DNA from: an uncultured Collinsella sp.
GTDB lineage: Bacteria; Actinomycetota; Coriobacteriia; Coriobacteriales; Coriobacteriaceae
Direction of reading: 5' to 3'
Assembly: GCA_959026725.1 (NCBI GenBank)
Contig: CAUFMG010000017.1
Location: 1 to 54,158 of the forward strand
Length of the DNA: 54,158 bases
Shown: positions 41,063 to 48,718 of the stretch, piece after piece
Position numbering within the stretch: the stretch's first letter is position 1
Layout: each line of letters begins with the position of its first letter
The notes under the pieces: model-generated
What the model was told of the DNA's origin: nothing
What the model saw: the letters and a program-made list of their open reading frames with translations, nothing else
Database searches by the model: none
Position numbers and translations under genes: made by a program

Positions 41063-41101
41063 GGCTGCCCCTTCATTCAATGCGAACGTTAGGGACAGAT
41101 T

Positions 41102-41752
41102 TTAGCGAAAATGAGCTCCGCGCACGCTAAACTTCGCGCGAGCCTTCGCCAGGCAATCGTAATGACCCACGTTATGGGCATCGCTCGCGATGAAGCTGTA
41201 CAGGTTCTGATCGAACAGGCGCTGTGCCGGCTTTTTCTCGCGACCAAAGCGACCGCCGGCAATAAAGTCCGCCGAAGCCTGCAGCTTGCAGCCCATATCG
41301 ACCAGGCGCTCCGCCACGCTTACATCCTTTTGAACCGCACGATAGCGCTCAGGATGAGCGATGATCACCTGGTAGCCACGGCACTGCAAATCGTAAATCG
41401 TGTTCTCGTACTCTCTAAACGCATACGCATCGGCATGCGTCGAAAGCTCGAGCAGAAACTCGTTGGTTCCATCGAAATGCAAGTGCTCCGCGGCATCGAT
41501 ACCAAGCTCAACGAGCTTTCGATGGTTGACCTCGAAGCCCATCTGGAGCGGAAAACCGTCAGCGTTATCACGCAGCAGCTCAAAGGCATCCCACATCTTG
41601 TCGTAATCAAAATAGGGATCACGGCAGTGAGGAGTGCAAACGATTCTGGTTACACCGGCCCGCTTGGCAGCCTCGAGCATCGCCAAGCTCTCATCGAGAT
41701 CGGCGGCGCCGTCGTCTACACCCGGCAAGATATGGCAATGAATGTCACGCAT
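41102..41752 (-). CDS. PHP-type tyrosine-protein phosphatase of the CpsB/YwqE family
   Basis: A 216-residue manganese-dependent phosphatase with the PHP fold that removes phosphate from the BY-kinase encoded next to it. Metal-binding motifs are present: DIHCHILPGVDDGA at the N-terminus, CTPHCRDPYF, IAHPERY and ASDAHN near the end. At 216 residues it is somewhat shorter than CpsB/YwqE proteins (about 240-255). It is third in the order Wzz-like protein, BY-kinase, phosphatase, with 17 bases separating it from the kinase stop. No ribosome-site problem is evident. Confidence 0.9.
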   Translation of the reverse strand: MRDIHCHILPGVDDGAADLDESLAMLEAAKRAGVTRIVCTPHCRDPYFDYDKMWDAFELLRDNADGFPLQMGFEVNHRKLVELGIDAAEHLHFDGTNEFLLELSTHADAYAFREYENTIYDLQCRGYQVIIAHPERYRAVQKDVSVAERLVDMGCKLQASADFIAGGRFGREKKPAQRLFDQNLYSFIASDAHNVGHYDCLAKARAKFSVRGAHFR

Positions 41753-41769
41753 AGGTCAGCCTTAATCAA

Positions 41770-42507
41770 CTAAACGTTTGCTCGGTTGGTGAAGATGCCC
41801 TTTTTGGAAGTCCCCTGATCGTCGGAGCCCTTCTTCACCTTCTTACCGTCCTTGGTGTAGTAGGAGTAGTAGTACTCGCTGGTCTCGGTCTCGCAGTAGT
41901 TCATAACGGTACCAATGAGCTTGACCTTCTCGGACTTCTTAAGCTGACCGATGGCGTTGAGCGCCTCCTCGCGCTTGGTGAAATCCTCACGCACGACAAA
42001 AAGCGCACCGTCGGTCAGACTTGCGATCTCGGCAGCATCGATGAAGGTGCCGACCGGGGGAGCATCAAAGATGACGTACTGGAACTTGGCGGACAGTGCC
42101 TTTACCAGCTTGGCAAAGCGGTGAGAGACGATGATGTCGGCAGGATTGGGAATATGCGGCTCGGCATCGAGGAAGTAGAAGTTCTTCTGACCCGTCTCGA
42201 CAATCGCCTGGTCAATAGAAACCTGCTCGGAAAGGACTGCATAGAGTCCGCCGCGGGAGCGGACGCCGAGCATATCGGCAAGGGACCTGCGACGCATATC
42301 AGCCTCGACCAGCAGGACGCTCTTGCCGCTGGTGGCGATAGCCTGGGCAAGGTTGATGGAAACCGTAGACTTGCCCTCGTTGGGAATCGAGGACGTAACG
42401 GTGATGGTGCGAATGGGGTCGTCCACGCTCGCAAAGCGGATGTTGGCCAGAAGGGTCTTGGCGGCATTCTGTACAACGAGCTTATCGGTGTTCTTTGCCT
42501 TAGCCAT
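41770..42507 (-). CDS. Bacterial tyrosine kinase of the CpsD/CapB family
   Basis: A 245-residue BY-kinase that autophosphorylates and controls polysaccharide chain assembly with its membrane partner. It has the Walker A motif SSIPNEGKSTVS, Walker A' LLVEADMRR and Walker B VIFDAPPVGT. The C-terminal tyrosine cluster EYYYSYYTKDGKK is the expected phosphorylation site. It begins two bases after the Wzz-like gene, so the pair is translationally linked. No glycosyltransferase, flippase or polymerase gene is in the window. Confidence 0.93.
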   Translation of the reverse strand: MAKAKNTDKLVVQNAAKTLLANIRFASVDDPIRTITVTSSIPNEGKSTVSINLAQAIATSGKSVLLVEADMRRRSLADMLGVRSRGGLYAVLSEQVSIDQAIVETGQKNFYFLDAEPHIPNPADIIVSHRFAKLVKALSAKFQYVIFDAPPVGTFIDAAEIASLTDGALFVVREDFTKREEALNAIGQLKKSEKVKLIGTVMNYCETETSEYYYSYYTKDGKKVKKGSDDQGTSKKGIFTNRANV

Positions 42508-42509
42508 GC

Positions 42510-43166
42510 CTATTTACCACCTTTCATAGCCGGAATTCGGCCAACAACGGGAATGCCCAGGAGCTCTTCCGCCTCTTCGGCACCGCGGATGCGGGTATTG
42601 AGCATGTCTGCCAAAACGACATAGGCGACTGCGATAAAGATACCGGCGAGGAACGCGACGGCAATATACAGCGTGCGCTTGGGGCCGCTGGGGGCTTCGG
42701 GGGTCTTAGCCTCGTCGATAACGTTGATGCTCTGGGCAGCGCCGACGTTCTGAGCGACCGTACTCACCGAGCTAGCTATGGCCTTTGCGACCTCAGCCGT
42801 CTCCTTGGCATCGGTGCCGGTAACCGAAAGCGTAATGACACGCGTGGTGGTCTCGGAGGAAACAGACACCTTGTAGTCATCCAGATCGGTGAGGCCCAGT
42901 TCCTTGGCGGCGCCGCTCTTAACGCTATCGCTATCCAGCAGCGTGGCGATATCGTTGGAAAGCATCTGGCTCGCCGAGAGATCGTTGTAGCTCATCTGGC
43001 CGCTATCGTCGGTCTTGGCGAGAATGTACATGCTCGTCGTCGCGGTATAGGTGTTGTCCATCGCGGCGAAGGACACGATGCCCATGGCGATCGCGCAGAC
43101 CACCGGAAGGGTGATGACCAGCTTGAGGTGCTTCTTCAGCAGCTGGAACAGTTCGAGAAGGGTCAT
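42510..43166 (-). CDS. Wzz/CpsC-type polysaccharide chain-length regulator
   Basis: A 218-residue membrane protein, the adaptor that activates the tyrosine kinase. It has two membrane helices, near residues 18-36 (VITLPVVCAIAMGIVSFAAM) and 172-190 (LYIAVAFLAGIFIAVAYVVL). They flank an extracytoplasmic helical domain, with a Pro-rich stretch (KTPEAPSGPKR) just before helix 2 as in other Wzz proteins, and a short cytoplasmic tail. The start ATG 43166 follows GAAAGG. It is the first gene of the trio. A possible promoter (TTGGTC, 17-bp spacing, TAACAT) lies at 43214-43242. Confidence 0.9.
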   Translation of the reverse strand: MTLLELFQLLKKHLKLVITLPVVCAIAMGIVSFAAMDNTYTATTSMYILAKTDDSGQMSYNDLSASQMLSNDIATLLDSDSVKSGAAKELGLTDLDDYKVSVSSETTTRVITLSVTGTDAKETAEVAKAIASSVSTVAQNVGAAQSINVIDEAKTPEAPSGPKRTLYIAVAFLAGIFIAVAYVVLADMLNTRIRGAEEAEELLGIPVVGRIPAMKGGK

Positions 43167-43213
43167 GCAGCTTGCCTTTCATTTCCCCAGTTCGGATTGA
43201 CAAAACTGTCCGT

Positions 43214-43242
43214 ATGTTATCGCATCTTTTTACCGAGACCAA
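43214..43242 (-). promoter_or_regulatory. Candidate promoter of the polysaccharide control genes
   Basis: On minus: TTGGTC (43237-43242), 17 bases, TAACAT (43214-43219), about 50 bases upstream of the Wzz-like start codon. Sequence match only. Confidence 0.4.
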
Positions 43243-43308
43243 ACTCTATACATAAGAAACAGGCTCTCCTGTAAAAATGTCGGAAGCAATCGTAAAATTG
43301 CACAACAA

Positions 43309-43337
43309 CGCCGCACCCGAAAGTCAAATGCGGCGTC
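43309..43337 (-). terminator. Hairpin after the PhoR-like kinase gene
   Basis: ACGCCGCA (43309-43316) and TGCGGCGT (43330-43337), followed on minus by TGTTGTG; 25 bases after the kinase stop codon. A weak T-run makes it a moderate candidate. Confidence 0.5.
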
Positions 43338-43361
43338 TACATCAATACCTATGTTGTATCG

Positions 43362-44786
43362 CTATGCGAATGGCTCGTCCTGCTGTATGGGAAACGTCAC
43401 CGTAATGGTGGTTCCCACGCCCAACTCGCTCGACAGATCGAGCGTGGCGTGATGATACAGGGCCGCATGCTTGACAATGGCAAGCCCCAGACCGGTTCCG
43501 CCGCGCGCCTTGGACCTACTCTTGTCCACGCGATAGAACCGCTCAAATACCTTGCCCTGTTCTTCAGGCGCGATACCGATTCCCGTGTCGGCGACCGCAA
43601 GGAACGGATGGCCTTCGTCGTTGGTGCCGCACTGCAGCGTAACCGTACCGCCGGGTCGATTGTAGCGGATGGCGTTGCTTGCCAGATTATAGATGAGCTC
43701 GTCAATCAAGCGCGACACGCCCTCGATGACCACAGGCTTGGTCTCATGACTTATCGTCACATTCGCCTGACGGGCGACCTGTTCAAGACGCTGCTCGACC
43801 GCGTAGATGGCACGCGAGAGCTCAATAGGCTCCGTGGACCCAATGGGCACCGCCTCGCCCTCAGCTGCACGCTCGGCCTCGTCCAAGTTAGACAGCGTAA
43901 GGATATCGTTGACAAGCGCTGCCAAGCGGCCCGCCTCACGATAGATGCGACCGCCAAAGTTGCGCAGGTCGCCCTCGCCCTCGACCATGCCGTTTGCGAT
44001 GAGCTCGGCATAGCCCGAAATCGCCGTAAGCGGCGTCTTGAGCTCATGGGTGATATTCGCCGTGAACTCGCGGCGCATACGGTCGTTGTCCGCCAGCACC
44101 GCCATTTGGCGCTTGAGCTCCTGGCGCTGCGACTCAATACGCTCAAGCATGGGGACCATCTCGGCATAGGCGTGCTCATAGCTACGGCGTGGGTGGTCCA
44201 AATCCACCTCTTGCAAAGGCGCGATGATGGCACGGGACTCGCGGCGCGCCATAAAAAACGAGAGTACCGCACCCGCTGCTGCGATAAGCAGCATCGGCGC
44301 CACCATCGACAGCAAAATCGCCGCAACGCCAGGCTGGGCCTGCGCCAAGCGGACAACCTGGCCGTTATCAAGGGCGACGGCGCGATACAGCATAATCTCG
44401 TCGAGCGTAGAGCTTGCGCGCTCCGCGGAACCCGAACCACTCTCAAAGGCCTCGATGACCTCGGGGCGATCGCCATGGTTGGGCAGTGTGGAAGGCGACG
44501 CCTCGTTGTCGTAGGCAACCGATCCATCCTTGTTAATCAGCGTGATGCGCAAGTCCTCTCGATCGAGGCTACGCAAGAACGGGATGGGCTCCTGCTGCTC
44601 GTCGAGGGCGGCAGCAATGAGCTCGGTTTCTTGCGCCAGGTTGGCACTCGTGGCATCCGCCAAGGTGTTTTGCACAAAGAACGCACCCAGCACCGTAAAC
44701 GCCACGATAACCGCCATGGCGCAGACAAAGATCGTCACAAAAACGCGGTGCGACAGCGTATGTTTTCCCTGGGGGGCGAAGACCAC
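43362..44786 (-). CDS. PhoR-like sensor histidine kinase
   Basis: A 474-residue membrane kinase. Helix 1 is at about 15-37 and helix 2 at about 153-175, enclosing an extracytoplasmic sensor domain. It continues with a linker, HisKA with the phospho-acceptor His in ANITHELKTPLTAISGY, and HATPase with the N box NLASNAIRYN, G1 DTGIGIAPEEQGKVFERFYR and G2 GGTGLGLAIVKH. The layout is that of phosphate-type PhoR kinases. The start GTG 44786 follows GGAGGAG, just 3 bases after the response-regulator stop, so both are translated together. Location beside pstB supports a phosphate signal, but this is inference. Confidence 0.88.
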   Translation of the reverse strand: MVFAPQGKHTLSHRVFVTIFVCAMAVIVAFTVLGAFFVQNTLADATSANLAQETELIAAALDEQQEPIPFLRSLDREDLRITLINKDGSVAYDNEASPSTLPNHGDRPEVIEAFESGSGSAERASSTLDEIMLYRAVALDNGQVVRLAQAQPGVAAILLSMVAPMLLIAAAGAVLSFFMARRESRAIIAPLQEVDLDHPRRSYEHAYAEMVPMLERIESQRQELKRQMAVLADNDRMRREFTANITHELKTPLTAISGYAELIANGMVEGEGDLRNFGGRIYREAGRLAALVNDILTLSNLDEAERAAEGEAVPIGSTEPIELSRAIYAVEQRLEQVARQANVTISHETKPVVIEGVSRLIDELIYNLASNAIRYNRPGGTVTLQCGTNDEGHPFLAVADTGIGIAPEEQGKVFERFYRVDKSRSKARGGTGLGLAIVKHAALYHHATLDLSSELGVGTTITVTFPIQQDEPFA

Positions 44787-44789
44787 GGG

Positions 44790-45518
44790 TTACTCCTCCG
44801 ATGCGGTGGCCGCGGTGTCGTCACCTTCGGCACCATCACCGGCAGAAGGCTCGGCCAAGCGGTAGCCCACGCCGCGCACGGTCTCGATGGCGCTGGCATG
44901 CTCGCCCAGTTTTTGGCGAAGCGTCTGCACGTGCACGTCAACGGTGCGCGAACCGCCGTCGAAGTCCCAGCCCCACACGCTCTGCAGCAACGACTCGCGG
45001 GTAAAGACCACGCCGGGCTTGCGCATGAGGTACTCGAGCAGGTCGAACTCGCGCAGGGTGAGCTTAAGCGACTCGCCGGCAACAGTCACCTCACGATGGC
45101 TGGGCGAGAGCACGATGTCGCCCACGCTGAGCACATCGCTTGCCTGTTTGACCATGCCGCCGCGACGCAGCAGTGCGCGGCAGCGGCTGGCGAGCTCCAT
45201 GAGCGAAAACGGCTTAGTCAGGTAATCGTCGGCACCGCCATCGAGCGCCATCACCTTGTCGAGCTCGGTATCCTTGGCGGTAAGCATCATGATGGGCACC
45301 GTCGCCGTCAGGCGATCGGCACGCAGTCGACGCATAATCGCCAAGCCATCGGTATCGGGCAGCATGATGTCGAGCAGGACGGCATCGGGTACCCGTCGCG
45401 CCACGGCAGCCTTAAACTCACCGTCGCACGAAAAGCCTTCGGCCTCAATCCCCTGCTTGCGCAGCGCATAGACCGTCAAATCCCTGATGTTGTCATCGTC
45501 CTCGACGTAATAGATCAT
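44790..45518 (-). CDS. PhoB-like response regulator
   Basis: A 242-residue OmpR/PhoB-type regulator. The receiver domain has the acidic cluster EDDD, phospho-acceptor Asp in LLDIMLPDTDG and KPFSLMEL; the winged helix has LTLREFDLLEYLM and VDVHVQTLRQKL. The acidic tail (about 25 residues rich in Glu, Asp and Ala) is an extension. The start ATG 45518 follows AAAGGGG by six bases; the frame extends eight codons to 45542. It is paired with the PhoR-like kinase and lies 64 bases after pstB. Confidence 0.9.
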   Translation of the reverse strand: MIYYVEDDDNIRDLTVYALRKQGIEAEGFSCDGEFKAAVARRVPDAVLLDIMLPDTDGLAIMRRLRADRLTATVPIMMLTAKDTELDKVMALDGGADDYLTKPFSLMELASRCRALLRRGGMVKQASDVLSVGDIVLSPSHREVTVAGESLKLTLREFDLLEYLMRKPGVVFTRESLLQSVWGWDFDGGSRTVDVHVQTLRQKLGEHASAIETVRGVGYRLAEPSAGDGAEGDDTAATASEE

Positions 45519-45582
45519 GTTGAACCCCTTTGCGGCCGGCATGACCGCATCTTAACCCTAAAGGTACCTTTACTAGATGGTA

Positions 45583-46458
45583 TCAGCCAAAACGCCCCGT
45601 CAAATAATCCGCCGTGCGCGGATCGGTCGGATTCTTGAAGAGTTGCGCGGTGGGCGCGTGCTCCACCAGCTCACCCAGCAAAAAGAATGCGACCGAATCG
45701 GAGATACGCGCCGCCTGCTGCATATTGTGCGTAACGACCACGAGCGTGCAGGTCTCTTTGAGCTCGCAGGCCAGCTGCTCCACCACCAGCGTCGACACAG
45801 GATCGAGTGCCGAGGTCGGCTCGTCCATCAGCAGAATGTCGGGCTGCACGGCAAGTGCGCGGGCGATGCACAGGCGCTGCTGCTGGCCGCCCGAAAGACC
45901 CAGACCCGACTCTTTGAGCTTGTCCTTGGCCTCGTCCCACAGGGCGGCGCGTCGCAGGGAGTCTTCGACCAGCTCGTCGAGCAGGACGCGATCGCGCACA
46001 CCCATACCGCGCGGCCCATAGGCGACGTTGTCGTAGATGCTCATGGGAAACGGGTTGGGGCGCTGGAACACCATGCCCACGCGCTGGCGAAGGCGGCAGA
46101 TGTCGTAGTCGCCCAGGATATCTTGACCATCGAGCGCAATCTTGCCCTCGATTCGGCAGTCCTTGATGCCGTCGTTCATGCGGTTAAAGCAGCGCAGCAA
46201 CGTGGACTTTCCGCAGCCCGAAGGCCCGATGAACGAGGTAATCTGCTTGTCGCGGATCTTGATATTCACGTCCTTGAGCGCATGGTGGTCGCCATAGAAC
46301 AGGTCGAGGCCCTCAACATCGATTCGCGTCGGCGAGGCGGCAAGATCCTCTGCCGTGGGGCGAGTCGCATCCCCAACCTCGCGCTCGTGCGCGGCCTCGG
46401 CCTGCGCTTTCATGAGTTCTTCAAGCTCCGTGGGCTCCACAGCCGCAGCAGCCGTCAT
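45583..46458 (-). CDS. pstB: Phosphate ABC transporter ATP-binding protein
   Basis: PstB powers the high-affinity phosphate transporter PstSCAB. The 291-residue protein has Walker A GPSGCGKST, the PstB mark RCFNRMND, Q-loop FQRPNPFPMSIYDNV, ABC signature LSGGQQQRL, Walker B ILLMDEP and the H-loop THNMQQA. An N-terminal extension of about 45 residues, rich in Ala and Glu, is unusual. I chose ATG 46458 because GGAGG lies eight bases upstream; the frame extends five codons to 46473. PstS, PstC, PstA and PhoU genes are not in the window, so this ATPase is separated from its usual operon. Confidence 0.93.
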   Translation of the reverse strand: MTAAAAVEPTELEELMKAQAEAAHEREVGDATRPTAEDLAASPTRIDVEGLDLFYGDHHALKDVNIKIRDKQITSFIGPSGCGKSTLLRCFNRMNDGIKDCRIEGKIALDGQDILGDYDICRLRQRVGMVFQRPNPFPMSIYDNVAYGPRGMGVRDRVLLDELVEDSLRRAALWDEAKDKLKESGLGLSGGQQQRLCIARALAVQPDILLMDEPTSALDPVSTLVVEQLACELKETCTLVVVTHNMQQAARISDSVAFFLLGELVEHAPTAQLFKNPTDPRTADYLTGRFG

Positions 46459-46561
46459 ACCGCATACCTCCACATCGATATCAATTCAGCAGTATCGATA
46501 GTAGGAATCGCGGCTCATATGCACGTGAGCGCATTGTCAAGTGTTTGTAAGGGCACGCTGG

Positions 46562-47800
46562 CTATGCGGCGGGCAGCTCGATGGTGAATATCGTGTGTTC
46601 GGGCGTCGATTCACATGCAACGGTACCGCCGTGCGCGCATACGATCTCCTTGGCGATGGCAAGCCCCAGTCCAGCGCCGCCGCGATTGGTCGCACGCGCC
46701 GCATCCAGGCGATAGAACTTCTCAAAGATCACCTTGAGCTTAGCCGCAGGGATGGGATCGCCCTGATTGATAAAGCGCACGCGCACGCCACCGCCGTCCC
46801 GGCGTCTGGCCTCGATCGTGATGGTCGAGCCCTCATAGCTATAGGCAATAGCGTTTTTCATGATGTTGTTGAACACGCGAGCCATTTTGTCGCCATCCAC
46901 GAGCACCGTCAGGTCCTCGCGAATATCAACTTGGACTTCCTTATGCTGCTCGTTGAGGATGGGATAGAACTCGTCAGCCACCTGAGCCAGCAGCAACCCC
47001 AGATCAACATAGCCGCGCGTGAGCACGATATCGTGGAAGTCAAAGCGCGTGATATCGAAGAACTCTTCGATGAGCGTATCGAGCCGGTGCGCCTTGTCGA
47101 GCGCCACGCCCGTAAAGTGCGCACGTTGCTCAACCGGCAGCTCGGGAGCCTCTTGCAGCAGCGAAAGATAGCCCACTACGCTCGCAAGCGGGGTGCGTAG
47201 GTCATGTGCCAAGTACGTAACCAGATCGTCCTTGCGATGCGACTCGTCACGCAGAGCTTGCTGCACCTTGCGCTCACGGTCACGCACGCGGTTAAGGGCG
47301 CCCTCGACCTCCAAGAAGTCGCCGTCGATGTTGTCCCAGGTGTCGGGGTGATCGATCAGGCGATCTTGAATACGAGCGGCCAGCACACAATCGGCATGCT
47401 GCTCGCCCTGTTCGTAGCCCTGGTAGTACAGGGCTCGGCCGCACAAGAACATCACGCACGCGGCAAGCGCCAGCACAAAGCCAAGCATGTTGAATACAAA
47501 GCCGGCATCGAACAGCACCGGCCCTTCGATGCCGCCGAGCGCCATGGCGCCAATCGCCAACGTCATGGCCCACGCGGCGCCGCCAATCACCACGCAGCGG
47601 CGCACGATCTCAAATCGATCGATCAGCAAAAAGCCAACAAGCAGCACCGCCAAGATTCCGACGATGTTGTCGATGCCAATCAGCAGCAGGCTCAGCAAAA
47701 AGAGCAGCACCGTTGCAAGCGCACGGTTGTCGACGACCGACCTCACGTAATCAAAGAGCCGATCGGGTACCTCGAATGCCTGCCTATCGTCTTTTGTCAT
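46562..47800 (-). CDS. VanS-like sensor histidine kinase
   Basis: A 412-residue membrane kinase with several hydrophobic segments in its first 125 residues (about four helices) and no long outer sensor domain. HisKA carries the phospho-acceptor His in YLAHDLRTPLASVVGYL; HATPase has NIMKNAIAYSYEG, a degenerate G1 (FINQGDPIPAAKLKVIFEKF) and G2 GGAGLGLAIAKE. This arrangement resembles VanS-type kinases that watch cell-wall stress. The start ATG 47800 follows GGGG; a GTG two codons earlier is an alternative. It starts 25 bases after the regulator gene. A D,D-carboxypeptidase gene lies divergently next to the pair. Confidence 0.85.
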   Translation of the reverse strand: MTKDDRQAFEVPDRLFDYVRSVVDNRALATVLLFLLSLLLIGIDNIVGILAVLLVGFLLIDRFEIVRRCVVIGGAAWAMTLAIGAMALGGIEGPVLFDAGFVFNMLGFVLALAACVMFLCGRALYYQGYEQGEQHADCVLAARIQDRLIDHPDTWDNIDGDFLEVEGALNRVRDRERKVQQALRDESHRKDDLVTYLAHDLRTPLASVVGYLSLLQEAPELPVEQRAHFTGVALDKAHRLDTLIEEFFDITRFDFHDIVLTRGYVDLGLLLAQVADEFYPILNEQHKEVQVDIREDLTVLVDGDKMARVFNNIMKNAIAYSYEGSTITIEARRRDGGGVRVRFINQGDPIPAAKLKVIFEKFYRLDAARATNRGGAGLGLAIAKEIVCAHGGTVACESTPEHTIFTIELPAA

Positions 47801-47825
47801 ATCCACTTCCCCACCATCAAAGGCG

Positions 47826-48521
47826 TTATTCGATTATGTAGCCGACGCCCCAGACGTTTTTGATAAAGCGCGGCTTTTGTGCGTCGTCGCCGATCTTTTC
47901 GCGCAGGTGGCGAATGTGCACCATCACCGTATTGTTGGAGCCGGGCATAAAATCCTCGTTCCACACCGCACGGAACAGGTCCTCCACGGCCACCACGCTG
48001 CCGCGATGCTCGACCAGATACAGCAAGATTGAATACTCGGTGGGTGTGAGGCGTACCGGTGCACCGTCCACCGTCACGGAACGAGCGTCGCGGTTGATCT
48101 CCAAGCCGTCGAGCTGAATGGTCGGCGACTCGGCCGCCTGTGCACGGCTACCGTAACTGGTGTAGCGGCGAAGCTGAGCGTGCACGCGCGCGATGAGCTC
48201 CAGCGGGCGGAACGGCTTAACCACGTAATCGTCCGCGCCAAGCGAAAGGCCCTCGATCTTGTCTTGCTGGGCATCGCGCGCCGTCAGCATGATCACGGGA
48301 TAGGTATGGCTGGAACGGATCGTACGCAGCAGCTCAAAGCCATCGATATCGGGCAGCATGACATCAAGCAGCGCCAGATCGAACTCCTGCTCCAAAATCG
48401 CCTTGGCAGCATCGGCCCCGCTATAGGCAATCTGGACATCAAAGCCCTCTTTTGTAAGGTAGATGCCAACCAAGTCGGCGATGGCCTTCTCGTCATCAAC
48501 TACCAAAATGCGCTCGTTCAT
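47826..48521 (-). CDS. VanR-like response regulator
   Basis: A 231-residue OmpR-family regulator. The receiver domain begins ERILVVDDEKAIADLVG, with phospho-acceptor Asp in LLDVMLPDIDG and the Lys in VVKPFRPLEL. The winged helix has LTPTEYSILLYLVEH and HIRHLREKIGD. It is paired with the downstream VanS-like kinase. The start ATG 48521 follows GAGGAG. The divergent promoter region 48522-48718 is shared with dacA, so direct control of the carboxypeptidase is a reasonable inference. Confidence 0.88.
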   Translation of the reverse strand: MNERILVVDDEKAIADLVGIYLTKEGFDVQIAYSGADAAKAILEQEFDLALLDVMLPDIDGFELLRTIRSSHTYPVIMLTARDAQQDKIEGLSLGADDYVVKPFRPLELIARVHAQLRRYTSYGSRAQAAESPTIQLDGLEINRDARSVTVDGAPVRLTPTEYSILLYLVEHRGSVVAVEDLFRAVWNEDFMPGSNNTVMVHIRHLREKIGDDAQKPRFIKNVWGVGYIIE

Positions 48522-48673
48522 GCGTGCTCCTCTCGCGCTCCATTATGCCTGAGGCGACGCACGCCACACACAACAAGCGTGGGTGATTAAGTCGGCCTTA
48601 AGCACCCTTGTGCCCGTTCGGGTGCGGATGTGGGCCAAGCGCGCACGCGATGATCGCCGACGCCGGCAAACGA

Positions 48674-48679
48674 TATACT
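48674..48679 (+). promoter_or_regulatory. Candidate -10 element of the D,D-carboxypeptidase gene
   Basis: TATACT at 48674-48679, 40 bases before the GTG 48719. No clear -35 is present, as expected for an activator-dependent promoter. If used, transcription starts too late for the ATG at 48650, supporting the downstream GTG start. Confidence 0.4.
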
Positions 48680-48718
48680 CTAGTTTCAGAAGAGACCATC
48701 CCGTCGAAAGCGAAATCT

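Noticed and set aside
40355..41092. 245-codon plus-strand frame opposite the GNAT gene
   Set aside because: Shadow frame running across the poly-C tract and antisense to a clear acetyltransferase.
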